From Actinomycetes bacterium (GTDB lineage: Bacteria > Actinomycetota > Acidimicrobiia > Acidimicrobiales > Ilumatobacteraceae): DNA of 64,000 nt. How positions within the stretch are numbered: position 1 is the stretch's first letter; every line of letters begins with the position of its first letter. The notes below the pieces were generated by a model. It ran no database searches and was not told the DNA's origin. It saw only the letters and a list, made by a program, of their open reading frames with translations. The DNA is taken from positions 223,973 to 287,972 of the forward strand of contig JAIOPC010000002.1 of NCBI GenBank assembly GCA_021414085.1, written 5' to 3'. This document shows, in pieces, positions 25,878 to 33,436 of the stretch. Made by a program: the position numbers and the translations under genes.

Positions 25878-26748
25878 GAATGAGTTCACGATGAACTTCG
25901 TGATGCGTTGATTTCATCGGAACGGTGGAGATTGCAAACCGATGCTTGGCCGCCAGCTTCCTGACCTCGGGACTGTCGTCGTAAGTCATCATGACCGGAC
26001 CCGCGCACTTCGCCGCAGCGGCAAACAGCGCAACGTGGTCGATGGTATGAGCGGTGTACAAACGGTTCCCAGCGCTCTTAGCGGATGCCGTGTACGGCGG
26101 GTCTAAGAACCACGCTGTTCGTCTGCGGCGCGCCCACTTCTTCAACAGATCGAAGGCATCACACTCAACGAAGTCAACGTTGGAACGCATTTCGACGAGG
26201 TCAGTGATTCGCTGAACAAGCGTCTCGGGGTACCACCGCGACGCTATGCCCTTCCCAGCCTCACCTGACTTATTCAAGCCTGCGCCAGGTGCCAGAATCC
26301 CACCGCGAGCGCAGCGGTTACGAACAATGGTTTGCCATGCGAGGTCTCGTGTCGTTCGCGGCTCCACGGCGAGCGTGTCGCGGACGTTCTTGACCGTGCA
26401 CCGAAAGCCGGAGATTTGCTCGCACAGCCATCGAGCGTCCTTCTTAGGTGCAACGAAGATCACGTTCCAGACGGCCGAGACGTAGGGATCGAGTTCACCT
26501 AACACCACCCTCGCGGAACCTTCGGCGGCAACCATCAAACCGCAACTCGCTCCGCCCGCGAATGGTTCGACGAACCTGTCAACCGTGTGAGTTGACAGCC
26601 ATGATCGAACCTCCGGCACGAGCCACGTCTTTCCGCCGGGATAACGGAACGGCGAACGGTGCTGAACTTGCGAGACGTTCACAGGCTCGGCAGCGTCGCG
26701 AAACGCTCGCCACGCGTGTGCCAGCGCCTCGGCCAATGAAGGAACCAT
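25864..26748 (-). CDS. D12-class (Dam-like) adenine-N6 DNA methyltransferase
   Basis: The protein has the alpha-class D12 order: SPFRYPGGKTW (AdoMet-binding start), VEPFAGGASCGLM (motif I), the NRCARGGILAPGAG segment and FLDPPYTA (motif IV, DPPY), which marks amino-group methylation, here N6-adenine. It presumably protects the site cut by the NotI-like enzyme. The frame is open to 26931, but family similarity starts at SPFRYPGGK. I choose the ATG at 26748 (294 residues); a GTG at 26682 or the ATG at 26931 are possible. Transcription is from the controller side. Confidence 0.82.
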   Translation of the reverse strand: MVPSLAEALAHAWRAFRDAAEPVNVSQVQHRSPFRYPGGKTWLVPEVRSWLSTHTVDRFVEPFAGGASCGLMVAAEGSARVVLGELDPYVSAVWNVIFVAPKKDARWLCEQISGFRCTVKNVRDTLAVEPRTTRDLAWQTIVRNRCARGGILAPGAGLNKSGEAGKGIASRWYPETLVQRITDLVEMRSNVDFVECDAFDLLKKWARRRRTAWFLDPPYTASAKSAGNRLYTAHTIDHVALFAAAAKCAGPVMMTYDDSPEVRKLAAKHRFAISTVPMKSTHHEVHRELILTKD

Positions 26749-26991
26749 CAATGCTGGGCGAATCGCGTCGAGGCTCCCTCTCGCGTTGTCGTGCACCAAG
26801 ACCGAGGTCCGCACAATGCCGCGGGCATTCAGTCGTTGCAGTCGGCGAGATTGCCGGACGGCACCAGCGGAGGGCGACAACTGTTGCGCGTGAGTGCTCA
26901 CGCGCGCCAAGATAGCAAAACAGAACGCCAAAATGTGAATTCGCTCGGCTGTGATGGTCGCAAGCTGGGCATTTGTTGCAGCACGACTTGG

Positions 26992-27231
26992 TCACACCGG
27001 CGGCAGGTCCTTCACGAGTTTCCCAAGGTCAGTGTCGAGCGCCGCCGCCAACTTGACCATCGTGATCAAGCTCGGGTTGCGAACGCCCCGCTCAATGTCC
27101 GAAATGTAGGTGAAGTGCACCTCGGCTAGCTCAGCTAGAGCCATCTGACTCAATCCTCGGCGCTCTCGACGGGCGCGAACCCGATGACCGAACTCGGTGG
27201 TCGTCTTTGAGGTAACTCGACTGCGGGGCAC
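26992..27231 (-). CDS. XRE-family regulator, probable restriction-modification controller (C) protein
   Basis: The 79-residue protein is a single helix-turn-helix domain (GHRVRARRERRGLSQMALAEL through VHFTYISDIERGVRNPSL). This length and pattern match C proteins, which delay endonuclease expression until host DNA is methylated. It precedes the methyltransferase gene on the same strand. A perfect 8-bp inverted repeat lies 24 nt upstream of its ATG (27255-27272), as expected for an autoregulatory operator. Confidence 0.82.
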   Translation of the reverse strand: MPRSRVTSKTTTEFGHRVRARRERRGLSQMALAELAEVHFTYISDIERGVRNPSLITMVKLAAALDTDLGKLVKDLPPV

Positions 27232-27254
27232 TCTGCACAGAGTCGGCGGACACC

Positions 27255-27272
27255 GTCGATAGGTCTATCGAC
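27255..27272. promoter_or_regulatory. Perfect inverted repeat, candidate C-protein operator
   Basis: GTCGATAG and CTATCGAC are separated by GT, a perfect 18-bp palindrome with a 2-nt centre. It lies between the XRE gene (start 27231) and the divergent membrane-protein gene (start 27322), so it could control both. A looser GACC...GGTC repeat follows at about 27270-27286. Confidence 0.65.
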
Positions 27273-27321
27273 CATCGACTAAGGTCGTTTCTGCCCAGGA
27301 GTCGATGAAGGAGCAACGAAC

Positions 27322-27747
27322 ATGGGAAGTGAGTCTGTTGACATCACAAAGAGCGTGGACCAATCCCCTGCGCCGGTCGAACGCCCCTACCGAACTCGAA
27401 TCTTGTTCGGCACGGTTGTCGGCGCACTCCTTGCGTTCAACGCGGTCTCGACGCTGCTAAGCCCATTTGACTTCACTAACTCGTCGGGTGGAGGAACGTG
27501 CGGAAGCATGTTTCGCCCCGTTCGGTACAGTCCCGAGAACGGTGACCATTGGCTGGGATGGATGTGGGGATCGGGTGAGAAGGTCTGTGAACTCCGGCTC
27601 GGCGCTCACCAGAGCGAGTTCTGGTTTTCGCTACTCCTAATGTGCGTCGCTCTCGGATACGTCGGCTTCTACCGTGCGCGGCAATTCGGTCTCGCAAATA
27701 CGTCCAAGTCGCCGACCGTGTTGGACGTAGTGCGTGGTCGTGCCTGA
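27322..27747 (+). CDS. Small two-helix membrane protein of the element
   Basis: The 141-residue protein has a polar N-terminus, a helix at about 27-46 (RILFGTVVGALLAFNAVSTL), an exported loop with Gly-rich SSGGGTCGSMFRPVRYSP and a second Cys, and a helix near 100-117 (FWFSLLLMCVALGYVGFY). No family is recognised. A GGAG Shine-Dalgarno sequence precedes the ATG. It shares the intergenic region and palindrome with the controller gene, so it may be regulated by the same protein. Confidence 0.6.
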   Translation: MGSESVDITKSVDQSPAPVERPYRTRILFGTVVGALLAFNAVSTLLSPFDFTNSSGGGTCGSMFRPVRYSPENGDHWLGWMWGSGEKVCELRLGAHQSEFWFSLLLMCVALGYVGFYRARQFGLANTSKSPTVLDVVRGRA

Positions 27748-27900
27748 GAAGTTGACCGTCGGCACGAAGCGAATCGGTTCGCTCAGGTTCGACAAGGAAG
27801 AAAAGGCTGTTCGCCGTCGTCTTCATCGGCGGCATCGACACGATGTCCGCCGCGCGATACGCCGCGACGAGGTCGTTCCGCGCTTGCGGCGCTCAAGCGG

Positions 27901-28446
27901 ATGGGAAACCTGGTGACGGCGCGTAGCCACCCGCTTCGGTGCGGCGGTGTTGTCGCGGCGATATTTGTTCTCGTCGGGCTGGCGGCGTGTTCGAGCGCCA
28001 ACGAGTCGTCAGACGGAACTGTTGCTCCTGTTGACACGTACTCCGCGGCGGTCGCCTCGGACGTGCTGGCATCGAGATGGTTTGCGGTGCCTTCCGACGG
28101 ACGAGATGCGCTGTGCCGAGTCGTGAACGACTCTGGTGATGTTGACGTGGCGGTGGAACAAGCGATGGGTCGATTCTCGTGGGGCGAAACCACGCAAGCC
28201 GATACAAAGCGATTCTTAGAGCCGATCTGCCACGGCCTCAGCGAGGTCGCGCAGTATTGGTCAACCATCGAAGAGCAAGGACAATTCAGCTACTGCAGCA
28301 ATGTGGTGACCAACGGTCCAGAAGGCGTTGTGGTCCTGTTCTACGCCGACCCTGAGTCCTTCTATAACGCAGAGTGGGCCTTCTACTGGGGGCCAACCAC
28401 ACGCGATGACCTCACCTACTTCTTCTTGGACGTTTGCTATACGTAG
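27901..28446 (+). CDS. Secreted lipoprotein of the element
   Basis: The 181-residue protein has a basic start and hydrophobic signal ending in a lipobox GLAAC (VVAAIFVLVGLAACSS), then an Asn/Ser/Thr linker and a mixed domain with four cysteines that could form disulfides. The function is unknown. A GTG 12 nt downstream (27913) is an alternative start. Lipoprotein cargo on mobile elements often mediates surface or superinfection exclusion, but nothing specific shows that here. Confidence 0.65.
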   Translation: MGNLVTARSHPLRCGGVVAAIFVLVGLAACSSANESSDGTVAPVDTYSAAVASDVLASRWFAVPSDGRDALCRVVNDSGDVDVAVEQAMGRFSWGETTQADTKRFLEPICHGLSEVAQYWSTIEEQGQFSYCSNVVTNGPEGVVVLFYADPESFYNAEWAFYWGPTTRDDLTYFFLDVCYT

Positions 28447-28645
28447 GCCACTCGGCGATGGCGCGTCTTCCGAGCAGATGTCCGCTTGCCCATGGGGACT
28501 CGACGTTCTCCGCTACACCCTGGTGCCACGATCAGAACGTGGCCACGCGACAACAACTCAGCGGAACGATTCCTGCGCACCGACTCGGCTATCAGCCGTG
28601 ACGCAAGCCGACCGTTGCGCACCGTCAGACCCGACCCCTGGCGTG

Positions 28646-29116
28646 ATGAAGTTGATGGTTGACACGAATATTGCGGACGACTTGCTCGTGCGTCTCCTTC
28701 TGCTCGCCGACTTACGGGCCGCGGTCAGTTCTGGTCGCTTAGAACTCCTCGTCACCCACCTACAGATCGATGAAGTGATGGAGACACCCGAGAACAAGAG
28801 CGAGAGACGCGATGCGCTCGTGAATGTACTCGCGAGCCTCCCCGCGCGTCGCGTAGCCACCTACGGCTTCGTGGTGGGCAGAACGCGCCTGGGCTTTGGG
28901 ATGTTGGCGTCTAGTGAGCACTCGCAGCTTTACGACGAACTCATCAGTGGAAACATCCGACACCAAGAGGACGCCATCCTCATTCTCACCGCGGCATATT
29001 TCTGGGCTGACATTCTCAGCAACAACACCAAGGACATGCCGCGCATGGCCAAGCGAGTCGGGATTCGCTCGTTCACCACTCGCGAATTTCTCGACCTCCT
29101 CCCGCGGCTTCGCTAG
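28646..29116 (+). CDS. PIN-domain protein (possible VapC-type ribonuclease)
   Basis: The 156-residue protein begins MKLMVDTNIADDLL, the first PIN aspartate with the usual DTN. A conserved acidic residue follows in THLQIDEVMETP and a late aspartate in RHQEDAILILTAAYFWADILSNN. PIN proteins of this kind are Mg-dependent RNases, typically VapC toxins. No small antitoxin gene lies directly upstream; 28447-28645 holds no convincing gene. The longer open frame to 28328 overlaps the lipoprotein gene and is rejected. It may be a solitary PIN nuclease. Confidence 0.65.
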   Translation: MKLMVDTNIADDLLVRLLLLADLRAAVSSGRLELLVTHLQIDEVMETPENKSERRDALVNVLASLPARRVATYGFVVGRTRLGFGMLASSEHSQLYDELISGNIRHQEDAILILTAAYFWADILSNNTKDMPRMAKRVGIRSFTTREFLDLLPRLR

Positions 29117-29163
29117 TAGTTACGACCGTCGGAGGACCGCCCCGCTTCGGTGACACGACGGTG

Positions 29164-29712
29164 TCAGAAGTCGTCGGAGACCTCGGCGGCTTCCTGAAGC
29201 AGTCGTATGAAACGAATGATGTTGGTGAGGTTCGGAATCAGACTTGCCAGTGCATACACGACGAAGAAGCCTGTTGCTGCACTAGTCGTGGTGCGCAGTC
29301 CGTTGGCCTCTGCGCCGGGTAGCGCGTTGAGGAACAGACACAGCAGCGCCGCAATGGTGCCGAGTAGTCCGGTGAACAGGAACGGCCTCAGATATTTGGC
29401 AGGGTCTTCCTGAATAGCTCTCAGCTTGCGGAGCAGACTGGAAGAAAGGAACGCCGCGATGATCGTTGCCCCGCCGATCACTGCACCTACCACGACGCCG
29501 ACGAGCGCGACAGACAAAGACGTTGTCGAGTTCAACGTCTCTGGGTGATACGTCGCCGCCCACCACCCGCCAACTCCACCGGCCACGGCCAGGAACAAGT
29601 CGAGCCGGAGAACCTCTCCCGCCGTTATGCCCGCGAGCAGGCCACGAAGGGTTGTCGGTTGTGCATCGAGGAAAGCAATGGCTTCCTTCGGATCGTTGTC
29701 GTCGGCACTCAT
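29164..29712 (-). CDS. Four-helix membrane protein, second gene of a RexAB-like pair
   Basis: The 182-residue protein has four predicted membrane helices at about 34-55, 66-92, 107-130 and 143-165, with short loops and a charged N-terminus. It has no enzyme motif. It starts 10 nt after the stop of the 290-residue gene, with GAGG 8 nt upstream, so the two form an operon. Lambda RexB is likewise a small four-helix membrane protein downstream of RexA and acts as an ion channel in abortive infection. That comparison rests on topology and gene order, not sequence identity. Confidence 0.6.
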   Translation of the reverse strand: MSADDNDPKEAIAFLDAQPTTLRGLLAGITAGEVLRLDLFLAVAGGVGGWWAATYHPETLNSTTSLSVALVGVVVGAVIGGATIIAAFLSSSLLRKLRAIQEDPAKYLRPFLFTGLLGTIAALLCLFLNALPGAEANGLRTTTSAATGFFVVYALASLIPNLTNIIRFIRLLQEAAEVSDDF

Positions 29713-29722
29713 TGCGTTGGCC

Positions 29723-30595
29723 TCATGTCATCGGCTCGTGCGACACGTCACCTCGACGGTCGGAGAACCGAACTAAAGCATCGAGCACGAGAGCGACCCC
29801 CTGGTCAAGGTTGTGTCCGTACTCGGGAATCGACGTGTGGTCGGTGTGGTCCTCGCTCTTAAACCACTGGCTCGTGCCGCCAGACTTAGCTCGCAACTCG
29901 ATCTCCATGTCGCCGGTTGCGACTGGCCCAATCTCCTCAGCGAACGCTGGATTGTTGTGCAGTTGAAGGGGTTCCTTGACCGTTCCTCGCATAACCCGTT
30001 CCTCCACTCGACCATTCAAGCGACGCATCTTTCGTCGCGCCTCATCAACGTCCGACAGCGGATTCGTCAGACGAATCACCCGTTTGAAGGAGACCACCTG
30101 CTTGTTCTGGCCCAGCCAATCCTCCACTGTGGCCAGACTCATCACCGGATCAACCTCCCACTCGCTGGGAAGCAGACCAAGCTCGCCAACGGCGTGGTTG
30201 AGCGTCGCCGCGAAGGCTTGTCGAAACACCCGCGACTTGATTCTCGCCGTCGTCGCGTGCGCCACCCACCGGCGCTTCTCTCGCATATCAAGAGCAAACG
30301 GCACGACCATCTGCCGTGTCGCGCCGTAGATTGACTCGACCTCGCCCTTCAACCACGAGAATGAGTGCGAGTCGAACTGCCGAAGGACATCGTCCTCCGC
30401 AAACCCCAGCAACCCGGTCAGGAAGTTCCCAGTCGAATCGATCTGCAAATCGGCTGCGAGATAGCGAGTGCCCTTGACGGTTGCGTAAGTGAGACCGGAG
30501 TCCTTTAAGGCTGAAACGTCGTCCATAAAAGGGCGCGGTTGAAGACTCTGATCTCCTACTCGCCTCGACACTCGGCAGAAGTCCACGGTGGGCAT
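29723..30595 (-). CDS. Soluble ~290-aa protein, first gene of a RexAB-like pair
   Basis: The 290-residue protein is soluble, with a mixed alpha/beta composition, a basic central region (MREKRRWVAHATTARIKSR), a strand-helix segment VIRLTNPLSDVDEARRKMRR and a later IELRAKSGGTSQWFKSED. Size, the VIxL...RAK spacing and the following four-helix membrane protein recall RexA of lambda, a DNA-binding sensor. The similarity is faint and may be coincidental. An excellent Shine-Dalgarno sequence (GGGAGGA, 6 nt upstream of the ATG) shows that the gene is real. Confidence 0.6.
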   Translation of the reverse strand: MPTVDFCRVSRRVGDQSLQPRPFMDDVSALKDSGLTYATVKGTRYLAADLQIDSTGNFLTGLLGFAEDDVLRQFDSHSFSWLKGEVESIYGATRQMVVPFALDMREKRRWVAHATTARIKSRVFRQAFAATLNHAVGELGLLPSEWEVDPVMSLATVEDWLGQNKQVVSFKRVIRLTNPLSDVDEARRKMRRLNGRVEERVMRGTVKEPLQLHNNPAFAEEIGPVATGDMEIELRAKSGGTSQWFKSEDHTDHTSIPEYGHNLDQGVALVLDALVRFSDRRGDVSHEPMT

Positions 30596-30729
30596 AACTG
30601 TCCTCCCTCGGTTCGCAGCTTAGGGAGCCGGGGTGACAGAGAAGGTGCGACCGGCCCGCGTCCGCGGAACGTCTTGGATGAGGCGGTCGCCCCAACGGCT
30701 CCTCGCGGGGTTGGGTGTAGCGTCCAAAC

Positions 30730-31311
30730 GTGATCGATGGCAGTGAAGGTGGCGGGTGCCCATCGTGCGGCACGATGACGCGCAGGGGAGCCGTTTACTG
30801 CGATCAATGCGGAGAATCCCTTACCAAGGGTGACGCTGACGGCCACTCGCAGAATCAAACGTCCACACTCGCAGATGCCCCAGCGCCGACCATGAGCCGT
30901 TGGTGGATGCGCGGTCGGCGGGCATACCTCGGCGTAGCGTGCGCTCTCGCCGCTGTCGGCGTCCTTGCGGCGGTTGCCCTCGCGAATCGCATCACTGACG
31001 ACGAGAAGCCGACTCATACCATCACCGGCGAGTACTACTTCCCTCGCCATTTGCAGGTCGGATGCGAGTGGCTTGAGAGTTGGGGGCCGAGACCTGTCGT
31101 CAACCTCTATGACGGCGACGGAACGGTCATCGCAACTGCGAGATTCGACGACGCAGTACTAAATGCGAGGAACTCATGCACGGCCACCTTCGCGATCTCC
31201 AACGTTCCAGAACTTCCCGTATATCAAATGAACACTTCGGATGACTCTGGTCTCTCAACAAACTCACTAGAGCAACTTGAGGCTCAGGATTGGGTGTGGC
31301 AGTTCGGCTGA
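30730..31311 (+). CDS. Zinc-ribbon membrane protein of the element
   Basis: The 193-residue protein starts with a two-knuckle zinc ribbon (CPSCGTMTRRGAVYCDQCGES), then a linker rich in Gln/Ala/Pro, one membrane helix (about 62-85, YLGVACALAAVGVLAAVALA) and an exported domain with two cysteines. The start is GTG at 30730, divergent from the RexA-like gene. Zinc-ribbon plus one-helix proteins of this design are frequent in actinobacteria, without known function. It lies 71 nt inside the right arm of the element. Confidence 0.65.
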   Translation: MIDGSEGGGCPSCGTMTRRGAVYCDQCGESLTKGDADGHSQNQTSTLADAPAPTMSRWWMRGRRAYLGVACALAAVGVLAAVALANRITDDEKPTHTITGEYYFPRHLQVGCEWLESWGPRPVVNLYDGDGTVIATARFDDAVLNARNSCTATFAISNVPELPVYQMNTSDDSGLSTNSLEQLEAQDWVWQFG

Positions 31312-31381
31312 CGCGGCAAGCGCTGTCGGCAAGTCGAGAGATTCGCTTCGCAACCCGCAAAAAGGTGACACGCTCGACTCG

Positions 31382-31410
31382 GAGCGGGTGTCTTAAGAGA
31401 GCGTCGGGTT
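31382..31410. other. Right attachment site of the integrated element
   Basis: The 27-nt arm at 31382-31408 (starts GAGCGGGTGTCT, ends GTCGGG) is the inverted partner of the left arm, and is followed by the crossover TT at 31409-31410. The arm adds a stop codon to the truncated 5' half of cpaF: GSGNPTLS, then TAA at 31393-31395. Confidence 0.85.
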
Positions 31411-32073
31411 CCCCGATCCCATGCGACCACACACCACAACGTTCATGTCGGCGGCGATAGCGCCACGCAGCAGTGCAACGGCTCCCTGGTCGAGCACACC
31501 CTGGTTGGCAAGATCGGCAAGAGTTAGACCAAACACTGCCGCGCGGCGCACCGTGATGAGAGGTCGCTGCACTACGTCGAAACCTTCGCCGTGGAAGCGG
31601 ACACCTGGCTCCAATTCCAAATCGACGAATGGGTGTTCGCGGTTGAACGGCCTCCGGCGCGACGCTGCCGTGTCGTAGATGATGCGTTCAAGATCACGGT
31701 CACGACGCACAAGCGGAGGCAACAGCTGCTGCGTGCCATCAATACGTTCGACGCGCACTTGGTCGGCGCCAAAGACCAACACGTCGGTGACCCCTGGGTC
31801 GCGCAGAACGGTCAGCAATCGCGGCAACCCGAACATCTCCGACACGATCAATTCCGCGAGGGCTGTGTCCTCGTCGGAAGTCAGCGGCGCCAAACGAGCC
31901 GACACACGTTGGCGAGCCAGTTCTGGCAACACTTCGCGCTCGATTACGTCGCGGGTGATCTGCTCGCGAAGATCGCGCTCCGCCGCCGACTCACCGCGGC
32001 TGGGGACTGGAAACCGATCGCCCCATTGCCGCCGCACATCGACGACCAGAACATCAAGCTCTTCGTCGGTCAT
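31411..32073 (-). pseudogene. cpaF: 5' half of disrupted cpaF/tadA pilus ATPase
   Basis: From the ATG at 32073 this part encodes the N-terminal domain and the start of the ATPase core: MFGLPRLLTVLRDPGVTDVLVFG, the ITVRRAAVFGLTLADLANQG region and NVVVCGRMGSG of the Walker A motif. Translation continues into the element arm and stops after 18 nt. The start overlaps the upstream tadZ-like stop (ATGA). The remaining part is at 19475-20161. The P-loop is destroyed in the truncated product (GSGNP instead of GSGKT), so it cannot hydrolyse ATP. Confidence 0.93.
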
Positions 32074-32837
32074 GCGTCGACACGTTCTGTTTTGGCAACG
32101 GCACGCGTGATCTCGGCGGCGCAATCACTCACGGCAGACATCAGTGTGCTGCGCCGGAGACGACGATCATCAGGCAGCGCACCGCGGTGGATGAGATCGA
32201 CGGCCAATGGCTCCCACGGCAGCCAAGCCGCGAGTTGATCACCAAGTTCGCCACTGAGTGTCGCGCGCGGAAAGCTCACCCCGCCGGGCGAGTCGACGAA
32301 CGCGAGGCGCACCGTTCCCGATCCCAGACCCGGGTCGGCGGGCGAAACCCGGCCGCCGGCCTGAACCCACTCGCTGGTCGAAACGGCTGCGCTGACTTCG
32401 GGCGAGGTCACCAGCAGCACAATGTCGGCCATCGCAAGGATCGCCCACGCCGGCGTGCCGCTGCGGACACGCCCGACGTCGACGACCACATGGCCCGACA
32501 AGTCACGCAACGACGAAATCCAGGGCAGCCGCGGCTGGTGACAGGAGTACGCGCGGAAGGGATCCGATGGTGCCGTCACGATGTGCAGACCCGCGACGTT
32601 GTGCGCAACTGCCCTCAACGCGTCGACGGGTGCGATCCGCTCCGTCGGAAACGCGACGCGTTCCAGCCCACCGATTGTGTGCGCGGAGAGTTGCATGCGA
32701 CCAGCGATCGCACCACCCGCAGGATCGGCCTCAACCAGCCAACTCTCGCGCTCCTCTCGGATCGCCAAACACGCTGCGAGCAAAAGCGCTGTTGTCGTTG
32801 TGCCAACCCCACGCCACGAAGCGACGGCGATGATCAT
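32070..32837 (-). CDS. TadZ/CpaE-like MinD-family ATPase of the Tad operon
   Basis: The 255-residue protein has a deviant MinD/ParA P-loop near the N-terminus (ASWRGVGTTTTALLLAACLA) and a following switch region (VVVDVGRV). TadZ/CpaE proteins localise the pilus machine at the pole and bind TadA. The Walker A lacks the usual signature Lys (GVGTTTTA, with T in place of K), as in several actinobacterial members, so ATP hydrolysis may be lost. It overlaps its neighbours by 4 bp on both sides. Confidence 0.78.
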   Translation of the reverse strand: MIIAVASWRGVGTTTTALLLAACLAIREERESWLVEADPAGGAIAGRMQLSAHTIGGLERVAFPTERIAPVDALRAVAHNVAGLHIVTAPSDPFRAYSCHQPRLPWISSLRDLSGHVVVDVGRVRSGTPAWAILAMADIVLLVTSPEVSAAVSTSEWVQAGGRVSPADPGLGSGTVRLAFVDSPGGVSFPRATLSGELGDQLAAWLPWEPLAVDLIHRGALPDDRRLRRSTLMSAVSDCAAEITRAVAKTERVDA

Positions 32838-33436
32838 GCGCCACCGTCAATTGACTGTCCGACCAGGAGCAACTGATTTGTTGCCGCCAGTTGTGCCACA
32901 CCGACGCTGTCGCTGTGTGCCACGGCGAGAGTGATCAACAAGTCGCCGTTCGGTTGTGCCTGCACCGCAATCACGCGCACGATTGTCGAGTCGGTCGCAA
33001 TGGCGGCGTCGATCGGCGCCGCGATCGCGAGATCTCCGCGCTCGAGCCCGATCGGGAACCGGCCCGCTGTCAACAACGCGCCGACGGCTTCCTCGCCGGT
33101 GGCTAGCTGCGGCGCATCGCTCCACATACCGGTCTGCATCAGCGTTCCCGGTTCTAGGTCGATCGTGGCGACACGGCCGACCAAGGCCTCCAGCGATTCC
33201 ATTGGCACCAGCCCTTGCACTTGCCCATCGAACGCGACCTCGGCAAGCGTCAAGTCGGCAGCGGCGATCACGTCGCCGGCTTGCACGGATTGGGCGACTT
33301 GCACGACCTGCACGCGGTCCGCGGCTTGCGTCAACGCCCAACCGACCAGCACGGACGCGAGGACCACGAGTGCGGCACCAAGCGCGAGCCACTGTGTGCG
33401 CACTCGGCTGCGCACTCGATTGGTGGACCGACTCAC
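32834..33436 (-). CDS. CpaB/RcpC-like SAF-domain protein of the Tad operon
   Basis: The 200-residue protein has one N-terminal membrane helix (WLALGAALVVLASVLVGWAL), then a SAF domain (VQAGDVIAAADLTLAEVAF... EALVGRVATIDLEPGTLMQ) typical of CpaB/RcpC, the periplasmic subunits of the Tad system. The start is GTG at 33436, overlapping the prepilin peptidase stop (GTGA). The longer frame to 33499 overlaps the preceding gene and is not used. Confidence 0.82.
   Translation of the reverse strand: MSRSTNRVRSRVRTQWLALGAALVVLASVLVGWALTQAADRVQVVQVAQSVQAGDVIAAADLTLAEVAFDGQVQGLVPMESLEALVGRVATIDLEPGTLMQTGMWSDAPQLATGEEAVGALLTAGRFPIGLERGDLAIAAPIDAAIATDSTIVRVIAVQAQPNGDLLITLAVAHSDSVGVAQLAATNQLLLVGQSIDGGA

Larger units (their letters stand above)
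20160..31410. mobile_element. Serine-integrase element inserted in the cpaF Walker A motif
   Basis: An insertion of about 11.2 kb splits cpaF/tadA. The chromosomal flanks join through the shared dinucleotide to give GRMGSGKTTLLRS, a perfect P-loop, which proves the borders. It carries a large serine recombinase 41 nt inside the left arm, a gpII/CRI-like replication initiator, a type II restriction-modification set, a PIN protein, several membrane or secreted proteins and a RexAB-like gene pair. No conjugation, coat, Zot or tail genes are seen, so it is best described as an integrated plasmid-like or satellite-like element rather than a standard prophage or ICE. Confidence 0.92.

Noticed and set aside
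20160..31410. Inserted element as a complete filamentous prophage
   Set aside because: Despite the gpII-like initiator, no Zot/pI-like morphogenesis ATPase, coat or adsorption gene can be recognised, so I call it a plasmid-like or satellite-like element.
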